The notes beneath the pieces are model-generated. The model worked only from the letters and a program-made list of their open reading frames with translations, was not told the DNA's origin and did not search any database. From contig NC_082694.2 in the NCBI RefSeq assembly GCF_949987515.2, positions 70,120,080-70,184,079 of the forward strand: a DNA stretch of 64,000 bases, written 5' to 3'. Shown in pieces: positions 1 to 11,163 of the stretch (the first letter of the stretch is position 1; every line of letters begins with the position of its first letter). The DNA comes from Delphinus delphis. Lineage: Eukaryota; Chordata; Mammalia; Artiodactyla; Delphinidae. The position numbers were made by a program, and so were the translations under genes.

Positions 1-290
1 GCTTCAAAGAGAATCATTAAATTTAGGAAATGCTTTAAAATGTCTAGATTTTATTTAAATTTGTATTAAATTTTAAAGATGTTATAAAGATTGTACTTCT
101 AATTACATGGTCAGGTAATGAAGACATTCTGGTTAGACATACTGGACTTCTAATTATACCTAACTTTTTGAAACTGTCTTTTGGATTCTGGGACATTGTT
201 CTCTCCTAATTCTCCTTTCTAACTCTCCAACTATGGGTTTGCAACTTCCTTTGCTAACTTGTTCCTCTGCTCAAAAATGTTACCATTCTT

Positions 291-507
291 GGGCTTCCCT
301 GGTGGCGCAGTTGTTGGGGGTCCGCCTGCCGATGCGGGGGATGTGGGTTCGTGCCCTGGTCCGGGAGGGTCCCGCGTGCCGCGGAGCGGCTGGGCCCGCG
401 GGCCGTGGCCGCTGGGCCTGCGCGTCCGGAGCCTGTGCTCCGCAACGGGAGGGGCCGCGGCAGTGAGAGGCCCGCGTACCGTAAAAAAAAAAAAAAAAAA
501 AAAAAAA
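291..507 (+). repeat. CHR-type SINE, short poly(A) form (S)
   Basis: Complete S-form copy with head GGGCTTCCCTGGTGGCGCAG, tRNA-like A and B box remnants and a pure A tail. Flanked by an exact TSD ATGTTACCATTCTT (277-290 and 508-521). Confidence 0.95.
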
Positions 508-554
508 ATGTTACCATTCTTAGGGTTCTAGCCTCAACATGGGAGATCCCCAAA

Positions 555-662
555 TAATAATACCTACGATTTCTTGAACATTAATTATGCACTGGAGACT
601 GCTCTAAGTGCCTTACATGTATCACTAATCCTCATAACCACTCTACGATATGTCCAATTACA
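555..662 (-). repeat. MIR relic
   Basis: Diverged reverse-orientation MIR: CTCTAAGTGCCTTACATGTA followed by CTAATCCTCATAACCACTCT matches the MIR tail region. Confidence 0.65.
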
Positions 663-782
663 GTAAAACCAAAGATTAACATGAATTCATATTTAACACA
701 ACTGTTGACTGGCAATGAAGAAAGAAAAACGATAGTTACTGAAAAGAGCAGCAAAATCAATTGACAAACTACTATTTATAGG

Positions 783-930
783 AGGCAGTATAGCAATTAA
801 GAATGTCACTCTCAACCCTACATTCTGAGCATGTAATGCATCCCAGCTCTGCTATTTACGTGCTGTATGACCTTGGTTAAATTATTTCAAAATGCCTCCA
901 TTTCATTATCTATAAAATAGGAATAACCCA
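783..930 (+). repeat. MIR relic
   Basis: Forward MIR: CCCAGCTCTGCTATTTACGT, GTGACCTTGG-like segment and TCATTATCTATAAAATAGG are in the expected order. Confidence 0.75.
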
Positions 931-959
931 AGAGAAAAGAAAGCATTTGCCTATACAAA

Positions 960-1430
960 GATCTGTAGCAGCTTTACGGTGAATAAACAAGTTGTGATTT
1001 ATCTTAACAATGGAAAACTACTTAGCAATAAAAAGTAATGAACTTATTGATACACATAAAATCATTGATAGTTTTCAAAATAACTACGCTGAGTAAAGAA
1101 GCCAGACCCCTCCCCTCAAAAAAGACAAAGAAAAATAACACATTACATGACTGCATTTGTATACAGTACTAGAAAATGGAAACAGGTCTACAGTGACAGA
1201 AAGCAGAAAGGTGGTTGCCTGGGGACTGGGGATAGGAAGGCAAGATTACAAAGAGGCTTAAGGAAACTTCTGAGGTGATGAATATGTTCGTTATCTTGAC
1301 TGTGGTGATGGTTTCACAGATTTATATATATGTCAAAGCTTACCAATCTGTATACTTTAAATATGTGTAGTTTATCGTGTGCCAGTTATACCTCAATAAG
1401 GCTGTTGAGGAAAATTTTTTTAAAAAAGGA
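960..1430 (+). repeat. L1 3' end
   Basis: Old L1 in sense orientation. GGTGGTTGCCTGGGGACTGG and GTTATCTTGACTGTGGTGAT, then CAGTTATACCTCAATAAGGC, are hallmark L1M 3'-end phrases. No coding capacity. Confidence 0.75.
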
Positions 1431-1676
1431 ATAATATATCTCTCACAGGGTCATTGTGATCACTTAATATTCACTGAAAAATGCTGCTATTATAATTTTA
1501 AAGTCTACGATTCATACCTGAATACAAATTTAAAGAATTTTATTGTGCTTCTACGGGGCAAATCCTATACAAACTAATGAAAATAATAATGCCTATAAAA
1601 AGTTATAAACACATTAAGTACATTTTTAGCTTAAAGACTCTCCAAACAACAAAAAGATTATATTAATTTTTTTATA

Positions 1677-1885
1677 GTGTTTCTGAGCAAAGTATTGTGC
1701 TAAAGGCATTACCTAGATTATTTCATGTAATCCTTATAACAATCTTTTGAGATAGGTGATATTATCTCCATTTTACATATGAAGATATAAAGGCCTCACA
1801 GTGATATGTAACTTACCCAAGTTCATACTGTAAGTAGAAAAGGTAAAACACTCAAGCCAGATCTCACGGACTCCGAAGTCCATGG
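1677..1885 (-). repeat. MIR relic
   Basis: Nearly full-length reverse MIR: TGTGCTAAAGGCATTACCTA through CATTTTACATATGAAGATAT to GACTCCGAAGTCCATG. It lies about 160 bp downstream of RAB10 exon 2 in transcript order. Confidence 0.75.
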
Positions 1886-2046
1886 CAACAATTTTTTTTT
1901 ACATCACTGAAAGAAGGTCACCTGACTACTGGCTTAGAATGGGAAGTTTCCTAGAATTTAAACAGTTGACAAGGAAGGATTTCACTGCCTAACCTTCAGG
2001 AAGTTAACATTCTACTACATAAAGTGAATAAATTAGCATTACTTAC

Positions 2047-2107
2047 CATATCTGTAGCTTGATCTTCTTCCCTTGCAATTCAACTGTTTTGATCTTAAAG
2101 TCTATTC
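2047..2107 (-). CDS. RAB10: RAB10 coding exon 2 (end of codon 43 to codon 63)
   Basis: This 61-bp exon is too short for simple ORF listing. On the minus strand it reads GA ATA GAC TTT and onward, giving [19 protein letters not shown] plus the first two bases of Trp63. This is the Rab family segment running from switch I through the beta2-beta3 hairpin to the WDTAGQ motif. The catalytic Gln68 and the LRRK2 target Thr73 lie in the next exon, outside the window. The acceptor is a T-rich tract ending TATGTTGTAG (AG at 2108-2109) and the donor is GTAAGT (2041-2046), both canonical. Phase matches exon 1 exactly: 127 + 61 = 188 bases, that is 62 codons plus two bases. No frameshift or stop is seen, so this is the functional gene and not a retrocopy. 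Confidence 0.96.
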
Positions 2108-2109
2108 CT

Positions 2110-2950
2110 ACAACATAGAAAAAAAAAGGTAAATTGTATCTATGGCTCTGAACATGGCTATACTAAAATTAATTGGTGTAAAAACACACTTTCAAAATTT
2201 GTTTGTTTGGTTCTGGAAATTTACTATGTATGCAATTCTGAGCAAAAGTGTCCAACTGTAAACCTGTGTGATATAAGATCCAAGACAGTAGAAGAAATAG
2301 TTATATACAGAGATTTTACAATTAGGAAATTAAAAAAATATTTTTTAATATCTAATATTTTAATGCAAAAGAATAAAAAGATGTTTCCTATTAGCAAAAA
2401 ACATACCCTTCACTAGCTTCCAGAAAAGAATACTACCAGGGATAAAGAGGGTCGTTTCATAATGATGAACAGGTCAATGAATTCAGAAAGTGTAAAAGTA
2501 CTAGATGTTTATGCATCTAGTAACACAGTGTGTCACAGTACATGAAGCAGAAGTATTATAGGTTCCCCAGGATCTGTCTGCTCTTTAACTAACTAAAATC
2601 TTCAATTTGGCCCTTTCAGTTTGTTTCCCATACCCAATTAAAATAAAAAAAGAGGGCCATTTGTCTGACACTTACAAACCTCAGACTATGTCTACAGCCC
2701 ATATTTTTGTTTCTCTAGGAATTACTGAGAAAATCGTCCTAAAATGATCTGGTTGTCAAGAACAACTCTGAACAGGACTGAACAATCCCAGTTAGGCATA
2801 GAATTTGTTAATTAATCTTAATGACAAACCTGACAACCAATACTATTTCAGAAAACTTTCCTGAATAGAAGTGAAATTAGGACAGTCTGAAAGCTCTAAA
2901 CCCTTTGTGATGGAAACCAGGTAACACTGGAAAACTTCCAAGAATTTAGA
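2110..2950. other. Intron 1 next to exon 2, no recognised repeat
   Basis: AT-rich intronic sequence holding the T-rich tract of the exon 2 acceptor. Beyond that I recognise no mobile element or gene. Confidence 0.5.
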
Positions 2951-4085
2951 CTGTTTTAAGCCATCCACCTAACTGTTCAAGACAGAAACCTCATCCTAGA
3001 CTCCATGATTTTCCCTCTCCATCTCATGTTGTCTATCCTCAAAATAATTAGCAGCAGTTGAAGCAGTTCTTCATTCTTTTCTGCACAAAAACTCTGCTAG
3101 TGTTCCTACCTCTCCGGCCACTCATCAATCTTCATTACTGGTTTCTCCTCACCTAACTTTTCTAAAAATTGGAGTGAACGTCTTTTCCCTGATTTTATGG
3201 CTTTAAATTCCATGTACACACTGGCAACTCTCAAATTTTATAGCATAGCCCAGACTGCTCCCCTTAACTCCAAACTTAAGATACCCAACTGCTTACTGGC
3301 TATCTCCAAATCTCATCTTTCACAAAGACTAAAAGCAAAAGTCCCTAAAATAGTCCATAAGGTCTTACACATTCTGCCCACCTCCCCCCTGTTCACTCTG
3401 ACCTCAGCATTTTCTATATCATCTTTTTAAAAAAAATATTTACTTATTTATTTATTTTTTAAATTTTGGCTGCACTGGGCCTTCACTGAGGCATGCGAGA
3501 TCTTTAGTTGCAGCATGTGGGCTCCTCAGTTGTGGCAGGCGGCATGCATGCAAGATCTAGTTACCCGACCAGGGATCAAACCTGGGCTCCCTGCATTGGG
3601 AGCATGGAGTCTTACCCACTGGACAACCAGGGGAGCCCCAGCATCTTCTATATCATCTTACTCTGATCTCGCTAACGGTACTGGCTTCCACAAGTTGTTC
3701 CACACACAGGTCAGGCAGATTCCCACCTCAAGGTCTCTGTATATACTGTTCTCCCATCCTGGAATACTTTCTTCTCCATCAGAGCTCCTTCCCCTAGCTA
3801 ACATATCCTAAGCTGCAACTTTTCCTCATGTCCCTTACCCCATGTCCATTATCTGTTAATACTCCCTTAACCCTATTCCTTACTTTTTAATCTTTAACAT
3901 TCCTTAAATATACTGTATATATTTACTTTTTCTTTTTCTTTTTCTGCCTCCCTTTGCCAAATATAAGATCCAACAAGGGTAGGGATTTTTATCTGTTCAA
4001 TTCTATTAAATTCCCAGCACCTAGAGCTATGCCTGACATATAAGCAGGCATTCAAGAAATCACTGTTGAATAAACAGATAAATGA
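2950..4085 (+). repeat. L2 LINE relic, split by a SINE
   Basis: Forward L2. CTAAAATAGTCCATAAGGTC, CACCTCAAGGTCTCTGTATA and the 3' end CAGCACCTAGAGCTATGCCT ... GTTGAATAAACAGATAAATG appear in family order. The SINE at 3426-3638 interrupts it. No intact reading frame. Confidence 0.7.
3426..3638 (-). repeat. CHR-type SINE, long-form variant (L)
   Basis: Reverse-orientation SINE inside L2: GGCTGCACTGGGCCTTCACT near its tail side, and GACCAGGGATCAAACCTGGG at the B-box. A 21-bp TSD with one mismatch (3405-3425 and 3639-3659, starting CAGCATTTTCTATATC / CAGCATCTTCTATATC) fixes both edges. The divergence suggests an older copy than the S forms. Confidence 0.9.
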
Positions 4086-4873
4086 CATTTTCTAGAGAAA
4101 ATAAAAGGGTCCCTGAGAAAAGACACAGATGCTTCACCTTTAGGGTGAAACTCACCACTTGACAAGCTCCACACTTGCCTGCTTAGCTTCCAGTCAGCTT
4201 TTTAGAGTTTCAGGCAAAAGCATGAAGGACAAAGTTCCAACGAGATATCAAAATAAAAAAGCAAAAACAAACAAAAAAGGAAACCTGGAGGAAACAGGGG
4301 CAATACAGAGGAAAAGATATAGTTCTTTTTATCTTCTCAGAACAAGATGGGGAGGTGGGGGGAAGAAACAGTAATCTGAACTAGAAAACTCCTGGAAATT
4401 AAAAAGGCAGAAATAATATACTCAACAGAAAGGCTGTAAGGGAAAATTAAGATCTCTCAAAAAATACAACAAAATGACAAAGAATGGAATGTATGTGAGA
4501 TATGATAAGTCAAAAAATCATACCAGGAGATCTGACATCTAACTCATAAGTTCAAGAAAGAACAGAGAAAATGACACACAGAAAATAGTAATCTAAAAAT
4601 TATGCAAGAAAACTTAACAGAATCAAAGGAATCTATTTTAGACTGAAAGACTCACCTAGTGCCTAGCATAATGAATAAAATAAGATCTATACCGAATTAT
4701 ATCATCACGAAATTTCAGGGCTGAAGATAAATTTCAGGAATAAAGATAATATTATAAAAGCTTGCAGAGAAACAAACCAGGCCATATTAAACAATCAAGA
4801 ATAACAACTCTGAACTACTCAACGGCAACACTAGAATCCAGGATACAAAAAGGTAAATAAAAGGTATTCTCGG

Positions 4874-5089
4874 GGGCTTCCCTGGTGGCACAGTGGTTGA
4901 GAGTCCGCCTGCCGATGCAGGGGACACGGGTTCGTGCCCCAGTCCGGGAAGATCCCACATGCCACGGAGCGGCTAGGCCCGTGAGCCATGGCCATGGAGC
5001 CTGCGCGTCCGGAGCCTGTGCTCCGCGACAGGAGAGGCCACAATAGTGAGAGGCCCACGTACTGCAAAAAAGAAAAAAAAAAAAAAAAA
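4874..5089 (+). repeat. CHR-type SINE, short poly(A) form (S)
   Basis: Full S form with an A-rich tail (one G). Its TSD, around AAGGTATTCTCGGG at 4861-4874, recurs at 5088-5100 as AAGTATTCTCGGG. Confidence 0.93.
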
Positions 5090-5097
5090 GTATTCTC

Positions 5098-5383
5098 GGG
5101 CTTCCCTGGTGGCGCAGTGGTTAAGAATCCGCCTGCCAACGCAGGGGACATGGGTTCGAGCCCTGGTCCGGGAAGACCCCACATGCCATGGAGCAACTAA
5201 GCCCGTGCGCCACAACTACTGAGCCCGCACGCCTAGAGCCAGTGCTCCACAACGAGAGAAGCCACTGCAATGAGAAGCCCGTGAACTGCAACAAAGAGTA
5301 GCCCCTGCTCACTGCAACTAGAGAAAGCCTGCATGCAGCAACGAAGACCCAATGCAGCCAAAAATAAATTAATTAAAAAAAAA
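5098..5383 (+). repeat. CHR-type SINE, long form (L)
   Basis: L-form copy beginning in the 3' TSD of the preceding S-form SINE, with tail AAAAATAAATTAATT(A)n. The right flank AAAAGTATTCCC is a third version of the same target sequence. Confidence 0.92.
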
Positions 5384-5557
5384 AGTATTCCCAACCTATA
5401 TCCAGCCAAAATCAAATAAGAGTAAAAAAAAAGGCATTTCTAAAGATGAAAGATCTCAAAATATTTAGCTCTCGTGCATCTTTTCTAAGACAGGTACTAG
5501 GAGAGACTGCTTTACCAAGAATAGGAAGAAAAAGAATCCAGCAAAGAGAGTGATATA

Positions 5558-5682
5558 GGGAATTCCCTGGTGGTCCAGTGGTTAGGACTTGGTGGTTTCA
5601 CTGCCGTAGCCTAGGTTCAATCCCTGGTCGGGAAACTAAGATCCCGCAAGCCATGCAGCACACTCCTCCACCCCCCAAAAAA
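5558..5682 (+). repeat. CHR-type SINE, F form
   Basis: Head GGGAATTCCCTGGTGGTCCA, B-box GGTTCAATCCCTGGTCGGG, short A tail. Flanks AAGAGAGTGATATA and AAGAGTGATGTA are an imperfect TSD. Confidence 0.9.
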
Positions 5683-5999
5683 GAGTGATGTAAAGGGCAG
5701 TTCAAACTGGCCTAGAGAAGCAACCAGTTCAGGAGAGAATGAGGAAAGAAAACAACAGGACAGAATAAAATGCAGAGAAAGTGCCAAGAGGTATGCCTCC
5801 TAAGAGAAGGAGGGGATGAAATGGTATTAACGGAATTTAAATGAAAAGAAGAGTTCAGAAGGTCTGGCAATTCTGTTGTAGAGTTTGGGATAAAGTATGA
5901 ATAGTGCCTTGAAATCTAAGGATATGTAACAATGACTGTAAACTCAGTAAAAACAGAAAACTGTCCAAGAAAGGAAATGCAATTATAGTACACTACTTG

Positions 6000-6587
6000 G
6001 TTTAGCAGTTAACAAAACGTGTTATAACTATTTGAGAAGATGAAGGGAGAGGAACCAAGAATGCCTCATGGTATTAAGGGTATTCCAATTCTCATCTTCC
6101 GTAACAACAAGAGGAAATTTCTCAAATTAGTCTTTTTAAAAGTTAAATACATATGACTAGGGAATATGGGGTTGAATATCAGAAGTAAAGGCCAAAAAAT
6201 GTTTGGGAAAGGTAACACACAAGTGAGCATGGGGCAAGGATTTATTGTTGCTGCTGCTGTTGTCATAGGCCTTAAAGTACTAACTTCTAAAACTCTGTAG
6301 CTATTACATTAATAGAAACAAAAATTAGGTTAATAGAAGAGGAGGTATGTTTACAAATGTTCTCTCCACTACACAAACACTCCGACTTGATCACCTAACT
6401 TCTAGCATGGCCCCAAGCCACCCCTACAGTCTCATTCCTTCCAGCCTTTTTTCTATAGTCACTCTCAAAAACAACTTTTACAACTGTGCACTTTTCCCAA
6501 GTAAATACCTTAGTCACTCCAGCACGCACTTTCCACACCCTCAAACATAGGTTGGAAAAACCTATATTTAAGATAGAGTAGAAAAGT
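6000..6587. other. Intronic sequence without recognised feature
   Basis: Nothing I can name. A pyrimidine-rich stretch at 6340-6550 could be L2-derived but lacks a diagnostic phrase. Confidence 0.4.
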
Positions 6588-6769
6588 TGTTTTTTGTTTT
6601 TTTTTTAATACCCGTTGCGGAGCACAGGCTCCGTACGTGCAGGCTCAGCGGCCATGGCTCACGGGCCCAGCCGCTCCGCGGCATGTGGGATCTTCCCGCA
6701 CCGGGGCATGAACCCGTGTCCCCTGCATCGGCAGGTGGACTCTCAACCACTGCGCCATCAGGGAAGCCC
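6588..6769 (-). repeat. CHR-type SINE, S form with 3' deletion
   Basis: Reverse S form lacking the usual CGGTACGCGGGCCTCTCAC segment: the T tract leads directly into AATACCCGTTGCGGAGCACA. TSD TAGAAAAGTT / TAGAAAACTT. Confidence 0.9.
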
Positions 6770-7555
6770 TAGAAAACTTTTTGATACAAGTTAAAGATTA
6801 GGGCAAAATCAATAACTCAGCTGCCAAGAGAAGCTAGGAAAACCTATCACCCTTTAAGATTCTGCCAGGAAGAATCAGATTCTCCTGCAACACTATCATT
6901 TGTTAAATTACCACAGACTAGAGCAAAATCATAGGGTTTGATCCAACCAGCGATTCTTTTCCAGCTTTTGCTTACGTAAAAATATACTAGAGGAAATCCC
7001 CACTTTTTACAGATTCCTGGGACCCAGTTCAAACAAGTATTTCAATTTACCACAGTCTAATTCATTTATCAATTTTCAGTTGCTCAGGAAAGTGAGAAAC
7101 AATATCAGGCAAAACATTTGCCTTAATGATGTTGCACCATCCAGTGGCAAGAAAAGTAACTGCAACTTCTAGTCATTATAAGTATCAGTTTTCCAAAACT
7201 TGGCTTCTGATGACACATCAATAGTAATTAATGCAGGCAGAAACAACCTATATAATAAACTCCAGATAACCGAAGTTCAACAACGTATAGCTAAATGATC
7301 TATATCTGTGGTTTTTAACAGGTGAAAATCAAGTGTTTTCACCACACCAGGAGAGGAAATAGGAATCGCATACCTACAATCCTTTGAATGTAGCTTAGTC
7401 TGAAATTTAAAAGACCTAGTCCTAGCTCTGTCATTAACAGCACAAATTTTGAAAAGGCCATTTTCCATAATGGACATCTCCATATGGATGTGAAAATGGA
7501 GAATGCAAAAAAGTTCCCTCTAAAGATCCTTTCATTTAATAGTAATAGCTTAGTA
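6770..7555. other. Intronic sequence without recognised feature
   Basis: AT-rich single-copy-looking sequence; no coding, RNA or repeat signature seen. Confidence 0.4.
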
Positions 7556-7678
7556 AACACTTTGAGAATTTACAATGTGCCAGATACTGTTTTAAGCCCT
7601 TTGCATAGATAACTCATTAAGTCATCAGAACAATCCTAGTCCATACTATTATTTCTATTCTACAAATGATGAGTGAAA
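7556..7678 (-). repeat. MIR relic
   Basis: Reverse MIR: ACAATGTGCCAGATACTGTT, TTAAGCCCTTTGCATAGATA, then a CTACAAATGATGAG segment. Confidence 0.75.
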
Positions 7679-7719
7679 TAAAAACCAATAGCAGCAGCAA
7701 AAGAAAAATCAATTAACAC

Positions 7720-8058
7720 TAATATTCACTGGATAATTAAATATTGTAAGCATTTCACATATACTATCTCATTTAATATTAACAAAAATCCTCTGAGAAA
7801 GTACTAATATGCCTATTTTATTTTACTTTGGCCGTGCCACACAGCTTGCAGGATCTTAGTCAGATCAAGGATCACACCCAGGCCCCGGCAATGAGAGTGC
7901 CAAGGCCTAACCACTGGATCGCCAGGGAATTCCCCTAATATGCCTATTTTATAGAAGACAAAATATACAGTAATTTACTTAAGGTCACAGAATTAATAGG
8001 CGGCAAAAACCAGGACTCAATTTCATGTCTGTTTGATTGCAGACCATACATGCTCTTA
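7720..8058 (-). repeat. MIR relic split by an F-form SINE
   Basis: The left part has CATATACTATCTCATTTAAT. The right part resumes TATTTTATAGAAGACAAAAT and continues CTTAAGGTCACAGAATTAAT. Removing the SINE and one TSD copy restores MIR order. Confidence 0.75.
7822..7934 (-). repeat. CHR-type SINE, F form
   Basis: Reverse F form ending CGCCAGGGAATTCCC. An exact 17-bp TSD CTAATATGCCTATTTTA (7804-7820 and 7935-7951) brackets it inside a MIR. Confidence 0.93.
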
Positions 8059-8069
8059 GCCTATTTTCT

Positions 8070-9335
8070 ACTGAGGTAAAATTCACATAAAATTTACCAT
8101 TTTAAAGTGAACAATTCAGTATATTCGCAATATTGTACAACCAGCACCTCTATCCAGTTCCGAAACATTTTCATCATCTCAAAAGGAAACTCCATACCCA
8201 TTAGTCAGTGGCTTTCCATTTCCCCTCCCACCACTCCCCTGGAAACCACCAGTCTGCATTCTGTCTCTATAGATTTACCTATTTTGGATATTTCATATAA
8301 ATGAAAGCATGTAACATGTGACCTTTTGTGTCTGGCTTCTTTCACCTAGCATAATGTTTTCAAGGTCCATCCACGTTGTAGCATGTATCGGTCAGTACCT
8401 CATTCCATTTTATGACTGAATAATATTCCATCATATGTATATACACCATTATCTGCTTATCCACTCATCTGTTGACGGACATTTCGGCTGTTTTCACCTT
8501 TTGGCCTTGGTAAAGTGTTGCAATAATATGCATGTATATGTGTTTATATGAGTACCTGTTTTTAATTCTTTGGGGTATATAGAAGAAGTGGAATTGCTGG
8601 GCCATATGGTAATTTTGTTTAACTTTTTGAGGAACCACTGTTTTCCACAGCAGCTGCACCATTTACATTTCCACTAGCAATGTATGAGGGTTCAATTTTT
8701 CTACACATCCTAACCAATGCTTATTATTTTCCTTTTTATAAGTCATTCTAGGGGGTGCATATGAAGTGGTGCCTCACTGTAGTTTTGATACGCATTTCCC
8801 TAATGACTACTGATACTAAACATCAGTTCATGTGCTTGTTGACCATTTGTATACCTTCTCTGGAGAAATGTCTATTCAAGTCCTTTGCCCTTTTTTTTTT
8901 TTCTTTTTTTTTTTTGCGGTATGCGGGCCTCTCACTGTTGTGGCCTCTCCCATTGCGGAGCACAGGCTCCGGACGCGCAGGCTCAGCAGCCATGGCCCAC
9001 GGGCCCAGCCGCTTCACGGCATGTGGGATCTTCCCAGACCGGGGCACAAACCCGTGTCCCCTGCATTGGCAGGTGGACTCTCAACCACTGCGCCACCAGG
9101 GAAGCCCCCTTTGCCCATTTTTAAATCAAGTTATCTTTTTGTTGTTGAGTTGTAAGAGTTCTTTATATCTTCTGGAAAACAGAGTCATATCACAAATATG
9201 GTTTGCAAATATTTCCTCCATTCTATAGGCTGTCTTCACTTTCTTAATTACCTTTGATGCATCAAAGTTTTTAATTTTGATGAAGTCCAATTAAATGATC
9301 TGTTTTTTTCTTTTGCTGCATGCCATTAACTACTG
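8070..9335 (-). repeat. L1 3' UTR and ORF2 3' end, antisense
   Basis: Old L1 in reverse. Left to right it reads 3' UTR (AAATTTACCATTTTAAAGTG), then the ORF2 end (GACTGAATAATATTCCATCA), then further upstream ORF2 (GGAATTGCTGGGCCATATGG, TTTGATACGCATTTCCCTAA). This is the intact order that the rearranged copy near 42 kb breaks. Interrupted by a SINE at 8891-9107. Confidence 0.9.
8891..9107 (-). repeat. CHR-type SINE, short poly(A) form (S)
   Basis: Reverse S form with T tract (one C) and end CCACCAGGGAAGCCC. TSD near CCTTTGCCC on both sides. Confidence 0.93.
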
Positions 9336-9830
9336 ATTTTAATTTTTGAAATGTATGAGACAGGATAAGTTCCTGGGAACTGAGAAATTACTGACAAAAC
9401 CAAAGCTAACTTCAACTGTTCCAACTACATCCTAAGATGTAATAAAGAGATAACACAAGCATTTCTAGTGCAATGTAATATATATGTCTATATATGTATT
9501 ATCTACAAGCTATTTCACATTATAGTAATGTGTGTTACAGAAGAATAAACCACACTTACTATATACTTGACACTAAATGAAGCAGACAAAATCCTCTGTT
9601 GACGGGATTTACATTCCAGGGAGAGAAGACAAAAAAAAATAAAATACGTGAGGAGAGTGTTTCAGGCAGAGGAAACAATAAGTGCGTAGGGTCTGAGGTA
9701 GAAATATGCTTGGCATGTTCAGGAAAGATAAGTAGGAGTTTGGGTACAGTGATAACGAGTCTTCTGATCCATGAACATGGTAGATGAACATGGTTCATCA
9801 TCCATGAACATGAACATGATCTCTGTTTAT
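9336..9830. other. Intronic sequence with a small CATGAACATG cluster
   Basis: No gene. At 9768-9818 the words CATGAACATG, GATGAACATGG and CATGAACATGAACATG form an imperfect short tandem cluster. The rest is unassigned. Confidence 0.5.
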
Positions 9831-10741
9831 TTGGGTCTTCTTTAAGTTCTCTCAACAGTATTTTGTAGTTTTCAGTGCCTAGGTCTTGCACATATTTTGT
9901 TAAATTTATCCCTACTTCATTTTGTGGATAATACCGTAAATGGTAATTTCAAGTTTTATTTTCCAATTGTTTTTTTTTTTTGCTAAATATAGAATACAAT
10001 TTATTTTTGTATTGACCTTGTATCCTGCAACCTTGCTACATTCACTTATTAATTACAGTTGCTCTTTTTTTTGGGGGGGGGGTGATGGTGGCTTAGAATT
10101 TCAATGTATATAATCAGGTAGTCTGTATAAAGGCACTTCCATATCATCTTCCTTTTCAACCTCTATGACTTGCTTCTTTCCCTTGCCTTATTGTACTAGT
10201 TAGGACCTCTAATACATTGTTGTTTTGTACTTGATCCTCAAAAGAGAAAGCTTAGACTAAAAGTTTCACCATTAAAGTAGTGTTAACTGTACATCATTTA
10301 GTTGGTTGAGGAAATGTCCTGTTCCTAGTTTGGTGAGGTATCATGATGCAAAATGAGGTTGCATTTTGTCAAAGGGTTTTCTATACGTATTAAAGATGTT
10401 CATGATTTTTCTTCTTTATTCCAGTAAGGTGGATAATTAAAATTGATTTTGAATGTGAAGTCAACATTGGATTCCTGAAATAAATCTCACTTGGTTGTGA
10501 CATATTATTCATTTTATAAGTTCCTGGAATTGATTTGCAAGTTAGATAAGAGTTCTTATATACATGTTCATGAAAGACATGTCAATGATCATTTGGAATA
10601 GGTCTTATCTTTATATGGTTTTAGTATCCAAGATAAAGCTGGTCCCATAAATGATTTGGAAGTGTGCCCTCCTCCTATATTTATTGAAGTAGTTTAAGAT
10701 TGGTATTTTCTCCCTTAAACATTAGATAAAATGCATCAGTG

Positions 10742-10922
10742 GTGGCACAGTGGTTGAGAGCCTGCCTGCCGATGCAGGGGACACGGGTTCGTGCCCCGGT
10801 CCGGGAAGATCCCACATGCCGTGGAGCGGCTGGGCCCGTGAGCCATGGCCGCTGAGCCTGCGCGTCCGGAGCCTGTGCTCCGCAACGGGAGAGGCCACAA
10901 CAGTGAGAGGCCCACGTACTGC

Positions 10923-10947
<25 letters not shown>
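10742..10947 (+). repeat. CHR-type SINE, S form, slightly 5'-truncated
   Basis: Begins at GTGGCACAGTGGTTGAGAGC, lacking the GGGCTTCCCTG head. Pure A tail. TSD AAATGCATCAGTG / AAATGCACCAGTG. Sits inside antisense L1. Confidence 0.93.
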
Positions 10948-10953
<6 letters not shown>

Positions 10954-11017
10954 CAGTGAAGCCACCTGGGCCTTGAGGCTTCTTTCAGAGAATTTTAAAC
11001 TAAGATTCAGTTTCTTT

Positions 11018-11163
11018 TTATTTCTTTACTATTTTAATTTTTTTAAAATTTTTTGGCCACACTGCACAGTATGTGGGTTCTTAGTTCCTGGATCAGAGAT
11101 CAAACCCGTGTCCCCTGCAGTGAAAGCACTGAGTCTTAACCACTGGACCGCCAGGTAAGTCCC
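11018..11163 (-). repeat. CHR-type SINE, F form
   Basis: Reverse F form: TTTGGCCACACTGCACAGTA to CCACTGGACCGCCAGG. TSD TCAGTTTCTTT / TCAATTTCTTT. Confidence 0.88.

Larger units (their letters stand above)
1..2046 (-). other. RAB10: 3'-side visible part of RAB10 intron 2
   Basis: Starts at donor GTAAGT next to exon 2 and continues off the left edge of the window. It holds one short SINE, three MIR relics and an L1 3' end. The first 270 bases show nothing I can name. Confidence 0.85.
4380..6000 (+). repeat. L1/HAL1 ORF1-region relic, split by three SINEs
   Basis: AACTCCTGGAAATTAAAAAG, CTAGTGCCTAGCATAATGAA and CAGCAACACTAGAATCCAGG-like text follow the order of HAL1/L1M ORF1-type sequence in sense orientation. 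It is riddled with stops. The right boundary is uncertain. Confidence 0.55.

Noticed and set aside
291..380. tRNA gene, suggested by A-box TGGCGCAG-like and B-box GGTTCG-like sequence
   Set aside because: These boxes belong to the tRNA-derived head of CHR-type SINEs and the rest does not fold as a tRNA. The same holds at all other SINE loci.
4831..5415. Several overlapping frames with poly-Phe or poly-Lys tracts
   Set aside because: These are translations of SINE bodies and A/T tails; the same peptides recur at other SINEs (8832, 10681, 24089, 34662, 43718, 49991, 61150).
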